DNA of 64,000 nt from assembly GCF_000299415.1 (NCBI RefSeq), contig NZ_AMPG01000002.1, positions 496,001 to 560,000 on the forward strand, written 5' to 3'. This DNA is from Candidatus Microthrix parvicella Bio17-1. GTDB taxonomy: Bacteria; Actinomycetota; Acidimicrobiia; Acidimicrobiales; Microtrichaceae. The position numbers were made by a program, and so were the translations under genes. The notes under the pieces were generated by a model that worked only from the letters and a program-made list of their open reading frames with translations, was not told the DNA's origin and searched no databases. Every line of letters begins with the position of its first letter. The stretch's first letter is position 1. Positions 1-9,097 of this stretch are shown one piece after another.

Positions 1-2
1 TC

Positions 3-173
3 GGAGCCATTATCGGCCACATGGCCCTGAACCGCATCAAGACCTCCGGTCAGGAGGGTCGAGGTCTGGCGCTGGCGGGGATCATCATCGGCTGGTTCGG
101 CACCCTGCTGGCGGTGGGAGTGGTGATTCTGATCATCGTGCTCGTCGCTGCCGGCTCGGGTTCCACCACCTGA
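3..173 (+). CDS. C-terminal end of a DUF4190-type small membrane protein (5' truncated by window edge)
   Basis: Only the last 56 codons are visible, in frame 3, ending at TGA 171-173. The peptide has a short polar loop (HMALNRIKTSGQEGRG) followed by a hydrophobic segment (LALAGIIIGWFGTLLAVGVV and on) and a short Ser/Gly/Thr tail. The pattern of a GAIIGH.AL..I..SG..GRGLALAGIIIGW loop between two membrane helices is typical of DUF4190 proteins, which are small actinobacterial membrane proteins of unknown function. The next gene starts 5 bp downstream. The family call is by pattern and the start is not visible. Confidence 0.65.
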   Translation, partial: GAIIGHMALNRIKTSGQEGRGLALAGIIIGWFGTLLAVGVVILIIVLVAAGSGSTT

Positions 174-178
174 GGGCC

Positions 179-1531
179 ATGACGGCAGCAGTTGTGCAGC
201 GCGCCGGTCTGGCCGACGATGCCCAGGCGCGGTCGGCGGGGTGGCTGATCAACACGGGGTTGCGCCCTGGCGACCGCCTCGCCATCTCGGCTCCCAGCAG
301 TCTCGACTATCTCAACGTGGCCCTGGGTGCGCTGCGCAGCGGGATGATACCGGTGTTGATCAACACGTCGCTCCTGAAGGACGAGGTCGAGTACATCCTG
401 AGCGACGCCCGGCCCGCCATCGTAATGGGAGAACACGAGGTGGTTGCAGCCACCAAACATCACCGGCGTGCCGCCTTGTCACGGTGGCCCCTGGGGCGGC
501 CGATGGCCTACACGTCCGGCACCACCGGACAGCCCAAAGGCGTCTACTCGGGGGTCCTCAGCGAGACGGAGGCCCAGTCGCTCTGGGCCGAGGAAATCGA
601 TCTGTGGGGCATCACCGCCGCAGACACCTACGTACAGATCGGTCCGCTCTATCACTCCGCTCCGCTGCGCTTCGCAGCCTGCGTGCAACTGGCGGGCGGG
701 TCCGTGGTCGTTCCGGGCCCGTTCCAAGCGGAACGCACCCTGAAGGCCATCCTGGAGCACTCCCCCTCGGTCGGTTTCGCTGCACCCATCCATCTCAAAA
801 GGTTGTTCGCCGTCGACCCTGACGATGCCTGGACCGACATGCGTCTGCTGGCCCACGCCGGCGCGCCGTGCCCACCGGAGGTGTCTGCGGAAGCCAGGCG
901 ACGCTTTGGAGACGAAGCGGTTTGGGAGTTCTATGGCAGCACCGAGGGTCAGTTCACCGTGTGCTCGCCGGCCGATCGGCTGGCTGCGCCCGGGTCGGTT
1001 GGTCGAGCTCGACCCAACCGCAGGCTCCGGCTGGACGACGACGGCCACATCTGGTGCACCGCCCCGCCCGCCGCCGCCTTCACCTACTGGGACGACCCGG
1101 AGCGCACCAAGCTCGCATGGCGAACCACGTCGGATGGCCACGCCGAATTCACCGTGGGTGATCTGGGCCGCCTGGTGGATGGTTACCTGTACCTGGACGG
1201 GCGGCGGGACGACCTGATCATCTCGGGTGGGGTCAACGTCTACCCGGCCGAGGTCGAGCGGGTGTTGCGCCAGGTGGACGGCGTGGAGGACGTCGCAGTG
1301 TTCGGCGTCGCCGATGATGAGTGGGGCGAGGCGGTCAACGCCGTGGTGGTGCCGCGCTCACCCGCCGATCACACCGCAGACACCACCTTGATCGACGCCG
1401 TCAACGCGCACGCCCACGCTTCCTTGGCGCCCTACAAGCGCCCCAAGCGGGTTCTGGTGCGCGCCTCGATCCCCGTGAGCTCGACCGGAAAGGTACGTCG
1501 CTCGACCCTGTCGAGCGAGTTGGCCCGTTAG
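179..1531 (+). CDS. Acyl-CoA synthetase, ANL (AMP-binding) superfamily
   Basis: The 450-residue protein carries the ANL signatures in order: P-loop YTSGTTGQPKGV near residue 111, A5-type YGSTEGQ near 250, hinge/A8 region GDLGRLVDGYLYLDGRRDDLIISGG followed by NVYPAEVE, and the C-terminal catalytic lysine motif SSTGKVRRS. It should adenylate a carboxylic acid and transfer it to CoA. It is shorter than the usual 500-550 residues because the first ~30 residues of the family are absent and the P-loop approach is compact. ATG 179 is the first start after the upstream stop. Its stop overlaps by 3 bases the stop of the convergent MaoC hydratase gene. Substrate chain length cannot be read from sequence. 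Confidence 0.85.
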   Translation: MTAAVVQRAGLADDAQARSAGWLINTGLRPGDRLAISAPSSLDYLNVALGALRSGMIPVLINTSLLKDEVEYILSDARPAIVMGEHEVVAATKHHRRAALSRWPLGRPMAYTSGTTGQPKGVYSGVLSETEAQSLWAEEIDLWGITAADTYVQIGPLYHSAPLRFAACVQLAGGSVVVPGPFQAERTLKAILEHSPSVGFAAPIHLKRLFAVDPDDAWTDMRLLAHAGAPCPPEVSAEARRRFGDEAVWEFYGSTEGQFTVCSPADRLAAPGSVGRARPNRRLRLDDDGHIWCTAPPAAAFTYWDDPERTKLAWRTTSDGHAEFTVGDLGRLVDGYLYLDGRRDDLIISGGVNVYPAEVERVLRQVDGVEDVAVFGVADDEWGEAVNAVVVPRSPADHTADTTLIDAVNAHAHASLAPYKRPKRVLVRASIPVSSTGKVRRSTLSSELAR

Positions 1532-2376
1532 GCCGGATCGAACGTGACCCGACCTGCGTCCAACACGACGCGCCCGTCACCGCCGTGGGTGGAAAACCGC
1601 GCTGCGCCGTCGCCATCACGCCACATCCGCACCGTAAGCGACTCACCAGGAAACACGGGAGACGAGAACCGGCCCTCCATCGAGCGGAACCGGGCAGGAT
1701 CACCCTCGCACAGCCCCTGCAACAACGCCCGACCAGTGAACCCATAGGTGCACAGCCCATGGAGTATCGGTCGGTCGAAACCGGCCAACGCGGCGAAGGA
1801 CGGATCCGAGTGCAGCGGGTTTCGGTCGCCCGACAGGCGGTAGGTCAGCGCCTGATCCTCCCGGGTGGTCAACGTCACCTCAAGATCGGGGGTCGACCCC
1901 TCGTGCGGCATGCTGCGGGACCCCGAGGGCCCACGCTCACCGCCGAAGCCGCCCTCGCCACGGATGAACACCGACATGACCTTGTCAAACATGGGCTCAC
2001 CATCCGGCGCGACCGACCGCGAGGTCACCTCGACCACGGCACCCTTGCCCTTGTCCCAGACCGCCGTCACCTCACCCGTGGTCACCACCGAGCCCTGCAC
2101 CGGCAGTTCCCGGTGCAGGGTGATCGCCTGCTCACCGTGCACCAACATGGCCGGGTTGAATGTGCCGATGTTGGCGAAGGCACCCGAGGCATCACCCAGC
2201 ACCACGGCCTGCGTTGGGTAGGCACGCTGGGCGATGTTCATCGAATTTTCGGTGGTAAAGGCCAGGTCGGTGGTGCCTGCGCCGATGCCGACGGCATAGA
2301 GCAACGAGTCCTTGGACGTCCACGACGACTCGACAGGCGTGCCGGTCGTGCCGACTGCGTCCGGATTGATTGCCAC
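1528..2376 (-). CDS. MaoC-family enoyl-CoA hydratase (hydratase 2 type)
   Basis: The 282-residue protein has a double hot-dog architecture. The C-terminal half holds the hydratase-2 motif DRNPLHSDPSFAALAGFDRP followed by ILHG, with the catalytic Asp/His pair in D-x-N-P-L-H. The N-terminal half (LLYAVGIGAG) matches the substrate-binding hot-dog of peroxisomal-type (R)-specific enoyl-CoA hydratases. It should hydrate trans-2-enoyl-CoA to (R)-3-hydroxyacyl-CoA. I place the start at GTG 2374-2376, preceded by GAGGAG at 7 nt. A much longer open frame upstream has no family similarity. It is convergent with the acyl-CoA synthetase and divergent from the VanW gene. Confidence 0.88.
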   Translation of the reverse strand: MAINPDAVGTTGTPVESSWTSKDSLLYAVGIGAGTTDLAFTTENSMNIAQRAYPTQAVVLGDASGAFANIGTFNPAMLVHGEQAITLHRELPVQGSVVTTGEVTAVWDKGKGAVVEVTSRSVAPDGEPMFDKVMSVFIRGEGGFGGERGPSGSRSMPHEGSTPDLEVTLTTREDQALTYRLSGDRNPLHSDPSFAALAGFDRPILHGLCTYGFTGRALLQGLCEGDPARFRSMEGRFSSPVFPGESLTVRMWRDGDGAARFSTHGGDGRVVLDAGRVTFDPA

Positions 2377-2533
2377 GGTCGTTCTCCTCGATCCGGACGG
2401 CCACACGGGGTGCCGAATCCATTCCATTCTGTCGCAGGTTCGTGGCACATGGGGTGACAAACCCCTGCGTCCAACCAGCAAACCCACCCACTCCCTCAGC
2501 CAGTGCGGCCATTGCCGCCACTTTTGGTCCCCC

Positions 2534-4204
2534 ATGCGCGATGGTAGATCGGTGAGTTTGTCGCGCCGAACGGTCCTGATCGCATGTTTCACGCCGTTGG
2601 TCGCCATGGCTGTGCTCTCGGCGGGCTACCTCATCGACGGCGCGCTCCAGAACGGCAAAGTCGTCCGCAACGTCTCCGTTGCCGGCGAGGACGTCGGCGG
2701 ACTGAATCGACCCGAGATGTTGGCCCAGGTGAAACGGTTGGCCGAGGGCTTCCCCGATACCCCCGTCAGCATCACCGCCGACGACCTCATTTTGAACACC
2801 ACCGCCGGCGACCTGGGGTACGAAATCGACGTGAACACCACCGTCGATCGCGCGTTCGCTCAGGGTCATCAGGGCTACAGCCCGGCCAAAGCGGTGCTGT
2901 GGTTGTCCAACCTGTTCGAGGAGTACCGGTTGCCCGTGGCCCTGACGACCGACCAGGACCGGTTGAACTTCACCGTGCTGGCCCTTGAGGGCGACCGCCG
3001 CACCGATCCGGTGAACCCGGCCATCACCTTCGCCGGCACCACACCTGAGCTGACGCCTGGAATCCCTGGTCGCAAGATCGATCCCTCGTCGATCACCAAT
3101 CAACTTCCCGGTTCACTCAACAGGTTGGGAGAGCCGATTGAGCTGACCGCCACCCGGGGAACCATCCCAACGCCCATCTCCGACGACGTCATGGTCATGA
3201 TCAAGGCACAACTCAACAATATTTTGGGGACACCATTCACCCTTCGGGCAGGCGATCAAAGCGCCGAGGTGGAGCCAAGCGAGATCGTCCCGCTGCTTTC
3301 GGTGACGACCAAGGGCAACAAGCCTCAGGTTGTGGTCGATGCCAAGGCGGCCGCCTTACTGCTGACCGACAAGCTGCCAACCCCCTCCAACCCAACAGGG
3401 GTGCGGTTCACGCTGGGACCAAACGGGCCCGCCCCCGTCGGCGGCAAGGATGCGGTGGTCTGTTGCGACAAGACCGCAGGCACCGTCTTCACCAAGGCGA
3501 TCGAGCAGGCTCAGCACGACGTCAAGTTGCCGACAACCAAGTACAGCGCCGCCCAGGGACTCAAGGATGCTGCTCAGGCGGGCGTCAAAGAGCAGGTCGC
3601 CACGTTCACCACGGAACACCCGGCCGGCCAACCCCGAGTGCAGAACATCCATCGCATCGCGGATCTCACTCAGGGGGTGTACATCCCTCCGGGTGGGTCG
3701 TTCTCGGTCAACGACTTCGTGGGGCAACGCACCGAGGAAAAGGGGTTCGTCTCTGCACCGGTGATCGAAGACGGTGTCTTCACCAAAGACACCGGCGGGG
3801 GCATCAGCCAATACGCCACCACGCTGTTCAATGCATCGTTCTTCGCCGGTTTGGACATTCCGAGGTACAAGGCACACTCGGTGTACATCTCTCGGTATCC
3901 GTTCGGACGAGAGGCCACCCTCGCCTATCCGGGGGTGGACCTGAAGATCTCCAACCCAAGCCCCTACGGCGTCATGATCTGGCCCACCTACACCGACACG
4001 TCCATCACGGTCAGCCTCTACTCCACCAAATGGGCCAACGCCGACCAGACCGCTCAAACCGGCGAAAAAGAGGGCGAAGGTGGGCTGCGTTGCGGCAACA
4101 TCACCACCCAGCGCACCACCACGGTCATCGCCACCGGCGCCGCGACGAATGACACGTTCAATGCCAGCTACGTGTGCAAGGAGCCGGAGACCAAAGGGGA
4201 CTAA
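2534..4204 (+). CDS. VanW family membrane-anchored protein
   Basis: About 556 residues from ATG 2534 (GTG 2552 is an alternative; neither has a strong ribosome site). A single N-terminal membrane anchor lies at about residues 10-32. It is followed by two extracytoplasmic repeats resembling the YoaR/peptidoglycan-binding-4 domain that precedes VanW (for example VRNVSVAGEDVGGLNRPEM). The C-terminal VanW domain runs from about 410 to 540 and includes IPPGGSFSVNDFVG, GGGISQYATTLFNASFFAGL and RYPFGREATLAYPGVDLKI. VanW domains occur in vancomycin-resistance operons and in many wall-associated Gram-positive proteins, but the biochemical role is unknown. No resistance genes lie nearby, so a general envelope role is more likely. 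Confidence 0.85.
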   Translation: MRDGRSVSLSRRTVLIACFTPLVAMAVLSAGYLIDGALQNGKVVRNVSVAGEDVGGLNRPEMLAQVKRLAEGFPDTPVSITADDLILNTTAGDLGYEIDVNTTVDRAFAQGHQGYSPAKAVLWLSNLFEEYRLPVALTTDQDRLNFTVLALEGDRRTDPVNPAITFAGTTPELTPGIPGRKIDPSSITNQLPGSLNRLGEPIELTATRGTIPTPISDDVMVMIKAQLNNILGTPFTLRAGDQSAEVEPSEIVPLLSVTTKGNKPQVVVDAKAAALLLTDKLPTPSNPTGVRFTLGPNGPAPVGGKDAVVCCDKTAGTVFTKAIEQAQHDVKLPTTKYSAAQGLKDAAQAGVKEQVATFTTEHPAGQPRVQNIHRIADLTQGVYIPPGGSFSVNDFVGQRTEEKGFVSAPVIEDGVFTKDTGGGISQYATTLFNASFFAGLDIPRYKAHSVYISRYPFGREATLAYPGVDLKISNPSPYGVMIWPTYTDTSITVSLYSTKWANADQTAQTGEKEGEGGLRCGNITTQRTTTVIATGAATNDTFNASYVCKEPETKGD

Positions 4205-4213
4205 CTTGGCCCG

Positions 4214-5632
4214 GTGACAGACGTGATGCAAGACATCGAGAACTTCGAGTTCATTGACCGCATGAGCGACAGCGATGCACTCATGTGGAGCATCGAGAAG
4301 GACCCCCTGCTCCGGTCCACCATCGTCACCGTCAGCACCTTCGAAGGCAGCCTGGACCACGATCGGGTCCGTCACCAGGTGGACTTTATGAGTCGGGCGA
4401 TCCCCCGATTGCGGCAGCGGGTCCGGGCGAACCCGTTGTCGATTGCCCCGCCCCGCTGGGAGTTCGACCCGTACTTCGATCTGGCCTATCACCTGCGATT
4501 CGTCACGGTGTCGGAGGGTGCCACCCTGCACGACGTGCTGTCGATGGCAGAGCCCATAGGTATGCAAGGTTTCGATCGGGCCCGACCGCTCTGGGAGTTC
4601 ACGGTGGTTGACGGCCTGGCCGATGGCACCTCAGCGGTGATCATCAAGATCCACCACTCCATCACCGACGGTGTGGGCGGTATGAAGTTGCAGTTGGCGC
4701 TCTTCAATCTGTCACCCGACGACCCAACTCCCGAGTTACCCGACGCCCCCGAGATCCACGTACTGAGCCAACCCGAGCGCGTGGCCGACGCAGTCAGCCA
4801 CGAGAGTCGCCGCAGCGCCGGCATGTTTGCCGATTGGGCCAAGCGGGGCCTGGGTGGCGTACTGGGCGTCCTCACCGACCCCGTTGGCGCGCTCGCCGAC
4901 GCGGAGGAACTCAGCGGCTCGGTGGTGCGCATGATCAAACCTGCGTCACCGATGAGCCCGCTGATCACCGAACGCTCGTTGTCGGTTCGCTTCGACACGC
5001 TGCAGTTTCCCCTGGCCCAGGCCAAAGGGGCGGCCAAGGCGTCAGGCGGCCGTCTCAACGATGCCTTCATCGGCGGCTTGGCGCTCGGTTTGCGCCGCTA
5101 CCACGAGGCCCACGCGCGCAACGTCGGTGCGCTCCGCATGAACATGCCGATCAACATCCGTAATCAGACCATCGGCAATCAGGCGGGCAATGCGTTCATC
5201 CCCGCCCGAGTGGAGGTGCCGCTGCACCCCGATGACCCCGCCGAGATCATGAAAAAGGTGCGCACCGCGGTGCTGTCCGCCCGGGACGAACCCGCCAACG
5301 ATCTGATGGAGTTGCTGTCCAACGGCCTCAACCGGCTGCCAACCTCGATGACGTCATCGCTGTTCGGGGCCATGCTGAAGGGAAACGACTTCACCGCATC
5401 GAACGTTCCGGGTGCCCCCATCCCCATCTATCTCGTGGGCCAACGCATGCTGAGCCAATACGCCTTCGGCCCCAATGCCGGGTCGGCGATGAACTTCACC
5501 CTCGTCAGCTACGCCGACGAGTGCTTCATCGGCGCCAACATCGACCCGGTGGCCGTGCCCGACCCGGACGTGCTCATGCTGTGCGTGCAGAAGGGCTTCG
5601 ACGAAGTCCTGTCGCTCAGCCCTACCAGCTAG
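4214..5632 (+). CDS. Wax ester synthase / acyl-CoA:diacylglycerol acyltransferase (WS/DGAT)
   Basis: The 472-residue protein has the catalytic HHxxxDG motif of bacterial WS/DGAT enzymes as HHSITDGVGG near residue 147. It also has the typical start (DRMSDSDALMWSIE, substrate-facing N-terminal lobe), the conserved LNDAFIGGLALGLRRYHE stretch and NVPGAPIPIYLVGQ near the C-terminus. It should acylate diacylglycerol or long-chain alcohols from acyl-CoA, making triacylglycerol or wax esters for storage. The GTG start at 4214 lies 9 bp after the VanW stop; ATG 4226 is an in-frame alternative. The flanking acyl-CoA synthetase, hydratase and GGR-like genes fit a lipid-storage neighbourhood. Confidence 0.92.
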   Translation: MTDVMQDIENFEFIDRMSDSDALMWSIEKDPLLRSTIVTVSTFEGSLDHDRVRHQVDFMSRAIPRLRQRVRANPLSIAPPRWEFDPYFDLAYHLRFVTVSEGATLHDVLSMAEPIGMQGFDRARPLWEFTVVDGLADGTSAVIIKIHHSITDGVGGMKLQLALFNLSPDDPTPELPDAPEIHVLSQPERVADAVSHESRRSAGMFADWAKRGLGGVLGVLTDPVGALADAEELSGSVVRMIKPASPMSPLITERSLSVRFDTLQFPLAQAKGAAKASGGRLNDAFIGGLALGLRRYHEAHARNVGALRMNMPINIRNQTIGNQAGNAFIPARVEVPLHPDDPAEIMKKVRTAVLSARDEPANDLMELLSNGLNRLPTSMTSSLFGAMLKGNDFTASNVPGAPIPIYLVGQRMLSQYAFGPNAGSAMNFTLVSYADECFIGANIDPVAVPDPDVLMLCVQKGFDEVLSLSPTS

Positions 5633-5639
5633 CACGCTC

Positions 5640-6857
5640 ATGAAGACAACCGTCGTCGTCGGCGCCGGCCCGGCCGGGTGCGCAGCAGCCATCACGCTGG
5701 CCCGCAGCGGCGCCCCAGTCACCCTGATCGACAAGGCCACGTTTCCTCGGGACAAGATCTGCGGCGACGGCCTGACCACCGGCGCCCTCCGGGAACTGGA
5801 GTCGCTGGGCTTCTCCCCGGACGGTGTCGCCAACTGGACCCCGGTGTCGGACGTGGTGGTCCGTTCCCCCACCGGATCGGTCGTCCGCTTCCCGCTGCCC
5901 CGTGACGACAGCCTGCACGCGGTGGTCGTGCGGCGCCTCGATCTGGACGCGGCGCTGCTGAAACACACCCGCAGTTTCGACGTGGAGGTGCTGGAGGGCG
6001 AGGGCATCGCAGCGATCGATCCCGGCGCCGACGGCATCGAGGTGACCACATCCGGCGGGCGCACCATCGCAGCCGGACGAATCATCGCCGCAGACGGCAT
6101 GTGGTCGGCCACCCGCAAACTCTCAGGGGACACCGTCGACCGCTACCGGGGCGACTGGCACGCGTTCCGTCAATACTTCACCGGCGTCACCGGCCCGGCG
6201 GCCGACGACCTGTGGGTCAGCTTCGAGCCCGACATCCTGCCCGGGTACTTCTGGTCGTTCCCCCTTGGCAACGGCCGGGCCAATGTGGGATTCGGCATCA
6301 TGCGACACGACGGCATCTCGCCGGGCAACAAGCTGGACCGCGTGCACGACATGGCCAAGCGCTGGCCCGAACTCCTTGATCGGCCCCATATCCGCGAGCT
6401 GCTGGGCAACGAGGCCACTCCGGAGTCACCCCACCGGGCCTGGCCCATACCCGCCCGCATCGGTGACCTGCCCCTGGTGGGCGACCGGGTGCTGTACGTG
6501 GGCGACGCCGCTGCCGCAGGCGACCCGATGACAGGCGAGGGCATCGCCCAGGCGCTGGTCACGGGAAGGCTCGCCGCCGAGGCGGTGGTGGCCGAGGGCG
6601 CCGGCGTCGAGGCGAACTACGAACAGGCCGCCCGGGCCGCCCTGCTGGCCGATCACCGCATGTCGCTTGCGCTCACCCGTGCGCTCAGCCACCGCAAAGG
6701 AGCCGCCGTTGCATTGGCGCTGGCCGGCGCAACAGGTTGGACCCGACGCAACTTCGCCCGCTGGCTGTTTGAGGACTACCCACGTGCCCTCGTGCTCACG
6801 CCCCGCCGCTGGGGTCGAGGAATGTTCACCCCACCGGGCGCTACATTCGAGCGATGA
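5640..6857 (+). CDS. Geranylgeranyl-reductase-family FAD-dependent oxidoreductase
   Basis: The 405-residue protein starts with a Rossmann FAD motif (VVVGAGPAGCAAAITLARSG) and an acidic ribose-binding residue in VTLIDKATFPRDKICGDGLT. The second FAD contact YVGDAAAAGDPMTGEGIAQAL is near residue 285. This combination is typical of the GGR family, which reduces isoprenoid chains of lipids or quinones and includes related hydroxylases. The start ATG lies 7 bp after the WS/DGAT stop, and the stop overlaps the next ATG by 4 bp, suggesting a single transcript. Candidate substrates are menaquinone side chains or polyprenols; the sequence does not decide. Confidence 0.85.
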   Translation: MKTTVVVGAGPAGCAAAITLARSGAPVTLIDKATFPRDKICGDGLTTGALRELESLGFSPDGVANWTPVSDVVVRSPTGSVVRFPLPRDDSLHAVVVRRLDLDAALLKHTRSFDVEVLEGEGIAAIDPGADGIEVTTSGGRTIAAGRIIAADGMWSATRKLSGDTVDRYRGDWHAFRQYFTGVTGPAADDLWVSFEPDILPGYFWSFPLGNGRANVGFGIMRHDGISPGNKLDRVHDMAKRWPELLDRPHIRELLGNEATPESPHRAWPIPARIGDLPLVGDRVLYVGDAAAAGDPMTGEGIAQALVTGRLAAEAVVAEGAGVEANYEQAARAALLADHRMSLALTRALSHRKGAAVALALAGATGWTRRNFARWLFEDYPRALVLTPRRWGRGMFTPPGATFER

Positions 6858-7843
6858 TCTCCACTCGTCTCACCGAGCTACTCGACATCGAGGCTCCCGT
6901 CATGCTGGCGGGCATGGGCGGGGTGAGCTATCACGAGCTCGCCGCAGCCGTCTCGAATGCGGGCGGCTTCGGTTGTTTGGGTGCCTCGACCATGTCCGAC
7001 GAGTCGATGGCCGAGGAGATCGCCCTCACGGCCGCCGCCACCGAGGCACCCTTCGGAGTCGACCTGCTGACCGCCGCCGGGGACATGACCGAAAAGGTTC
7101 GAGCCATCATCGCCGGGGGCGCCCGTGTGTTCGTCGCCGGGTTGGGCGTGCCCAGGGACGTGGTCGAACTCTGCCACGAGTCCGGCCTGTTGGTGGTGAA
7201 CATGTGCGGCAAGGTGCGCCACGCCGTCGATGCGGTGGCCGCAGGGTGCGACATCGTGGTGGCCCAGGGAACCGAGGCGGGCGGCCACACCGGCCGGGTT
7301 GCAACCATGGCGCTGGTGCCCCAGGTGGTCGATGCAGTGGGAGACCGCGTGCCGGTGGTCGCCGCGGGAGGCATCGTCGACGGCCGCGGGCTGGCCGCCG
7401 CGCTCAGCCTGGGCGCCGACGGAGTGTGGGTGGGTACCCGCTTCATCGCCACACCCGAAGCCCGAGCGGTGCCCGGCTACAAGGACACGCTGCTGGCCAC
7501 CGGGGAGGACGGCACCACGGTTACCCGGGCTTACACCGGCAAGACGTGTCGGGTGGTGCGTAACCGCTACACCGAGAGCTTCGAGGAATCCGGTGGCGTG
7601 GCCCAGCCGTTTCCAGGTCAGTTCCTCAAATCCCTGGAGGATGGCGCCAACCACCTGGGCGGCGGGCCGGACACCGAAGGTGTTGACGCCGACCGCGAGT
7701 TCTTCCCCTGCGGCCAGGGCGTGGGCTCACTCGGGCAGTTGACCCCGGCGGCCGACATCGTCACCTCGATGGTGGCCGAGGCCGAGGCCGTGCTTACCGC
7801 CCTAACCGGGACAATCGGGCAACCAGCACCTGCGTCACCGTGA
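6854..7843 (+). CDS. Nitronate monooxygenase / 2-nitropropane dioxygenase-like FMN enzyme
   Basis: The 329-residue TIM-barrel protein has the NPD-family N-terminus (APVMLAGMGGVSYHELAAAVSNAG), the substrate/FMN loop QGTEAGGHTGR with the histidine expected for catalysis, and the phosphate-binding region PVVAAGGIVDGRGLAAALSLGADGVWVGTRF. Family members oxidise alkyl nitronates; many homologues next to lipid genes are instead called enoyl-ACP-reductase-like (FabK-like), so the exact substrate is open. The start overlaps the preceding stop by 4 bp (ATGA). The last 50 bp overlap the 3' end of convergent holA. Confidence 0.85.
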   Translation: MISTRLTELLDIEAPVMLAGMGGVSYHELAAAVSNAGGFGCLGASTMSDESMAEEIALTAAATEAPFGVDLLTAAGDMTEKVRAIIAGGARVFVAGLGVPRDVVELCHESGLLVVNMCGKVRHAVDAVAAGCDIVVAQGTEAGGHTGRVATMALVPQVVDAVGDRVPVVAAGGIVDGRGLAAALSLGADGVWVGTRFIATPEARAVPGYKDTLLATGEDGTTVTRAYTGKTCRVVRNRYTESFEESGGVAQPFPGQFLKSLEDGANHLGGGPDTEGVDADREFFPCGQGVGSLGQLTPAADIVTSMVAEAEAVLTALTGTIGQPAPASP

Positions 7844-8789
7844 GTGCATCCAAGCCCGACGCGCCCCGCAGGTCGACGTCGGCTTGCGCCAACAGGGCGA
7901 TCGCACGCGCCACACCTTCCGGGCCCAACCGTCGGCTTTGAGCCAGCGCCTTCTTGGCAGGGAACGTCGACCCCTTGATACCCAACAGGTCGGCTGCGTC
8001 GCGCTCGGTTCGCACATCTGAGCCCGACAGCGCAGCGATGCGTTGATAGTGGGTGATGAGCGATGCCATGACCTGAAGTGGATGTCGGTCTCCGCCACTC
8101 ACCATACGGTTGAGGTTGTCGATGGCCACCTTGGATCGACGATCGTCAATTGCGTCGGTCAGGTCCCACGGCGGCACCGAGCCGGCCTCGCCGAGATAGT
8201 GCGCCAGGTCGGGAGCATCCACCAGAGCGCCCTCGCCGTACACGCCCTTCAACGTGGCGCCCAGACCGACCAGCCGACCCAGATCCTCCCCCAGCGTCGA
8301 CTGCACCAACGTTTTGGCGGCCGGGGTCAGGCGCACCGGCAGGGCGGACAACTGCTCGCCCACCCACTGCGACCGCGCCTTGCCGCCACCGGGGGCCTTG
8401 GTCTCCAGCAGCCCGCCGGCCGCTTTCACGGCGCTCAGCAACTTGCGGGGCGTGGCGCCCAGACGGGCACCCGAAACCGCAGGGCGTTCCCAGGCAATCA
8501 CGATCACCGAGCTCTCTGAAGGCGACTCGATGTAACGCAGCACCTCTGCGCAGTCGTCGGTGTTGAACCGTCCGCCCTCACGTGCCACCAACACCCTCCG
8601 ACCAAACATCGACGGTGTTTCTGCCGCCATCACCACGGCACCAAGTTCGTAGTCGGCACCCGAGAAGACGTCCACGGTCTCGGAGCGGTTGGCGTCGCCA
8701 ACCAGACGATCGACGAGTTTACCGACCGCGTCCTCCACCAGAACCGGGTCGTCGCCACGAACCAGCCATACAGGGGGGGCTGCGGTCAT
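7794..8789 (-). CDS. holA: DNA polymerase III delta subunit
   Basis: The 331-residue protein begins PPVWLVRGDDPVLVEDAVGKLVDRLVG, the standard HolA N-terminus. It continues with the AAA+-like clamp-loader core, where VDVFSGADYELGAVVMAAETPSMFGRRVLVAREG is diagnostic, and ends with the delta C-terminal collar helices (MVSGGDRHPLQVMASLITHYQRIAALSG). It opens the beta sliding clamp within the clamp-loader complex. ATG 8789 overlaps the stop of the small ORF upstream, so holA is probably the last gene of the comEA-comEC unit, a frequent actinobacterial arrangement. Its 3' end overlaps the nitronate monooxygenase gene by 50 bp. Confidence 0.9.
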   Translation of the reverse strand: MTAAPPVWLVRGDDPVLVEDAVGKLVDRLVGDANRSETVDVFSGADYELGAVVMAAETPSMFGRRVLVAREGGRFNTDDCAEVLRYIESPSESSVIVIAWERPAVSGARLGATPRKLLSAVKAAGGLLETKAPGGGKARSQWVGEQLSALPVRLTPAAKTLVQSTLGEDLGRLVGLGATLKGVYGEGALVDAPDLAHYLGEAGSVPPWDLTDAIDDRRSKVAIDNLNRMVSGGDRHPLQVMASLITHYQRIAALSGSDVRTERDAADLLGIKGSTFPAKKALAQSRRLGPEGVARAIALLAQADVDLRGASGLDALTVTQVLVARLSRLGR

Positions 8790-9097
8790 CGTCGAACCGT
8801 CCTGCGGTCGGTGATGGCTGCGATCACGTGACACACCCTGCGGGCGGCCCGGGGATCGTCGGTGGCCACGCCGACACCGGCGATGAAGGCTGCGCTCATC
8901 AGACCTATTCGGGCGGCAGGGGTCAACGCCGTCGGCACACACACCACCTGCTGCTTCGGGGATACGGGCGCGGCATTGCCGGGCATCACCACGTGGTGGC
9001 CCCGCGCGATGGCCTCCGAGTGAGTCGTGGTGCTGACGGTCACGATGCAGCACCGTAGCGCCGTCGGCACAGATCCTGCCTCATGACAGCACCTCAC
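8786..9097 (-). CDS. Small hypothetical protein between comEC and holA
   Basis: I do not recognise this ORF of up to 103 residues. It fits tightly in the gap: it begins with GTG overlapping the comEC stop by 17 bp and ends in a TGA sharing 4 bp with the holA ATG. A shorter version from GTG 9043 gives 85 residues. The C-terminal half (ALTPAARIGLMSAAFIAGVG) is alanine-rich, weakly hydrophobic, and ends in a basic tail (ITDRRTVRR). Coding is plausible from the spacing, but a non-coding gap cannot be excluded. Confidence 0.35.
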   Translation of the reverse strand: MRCCHEAGSVPTALRCCIVTVSTTTHSEAIARGHHVVMPGNAAPVSPKQQVVCVPTALTPAARIGLMSAAFIAGVGVATDDPRAARRVCHVIAAITDRRTVRR

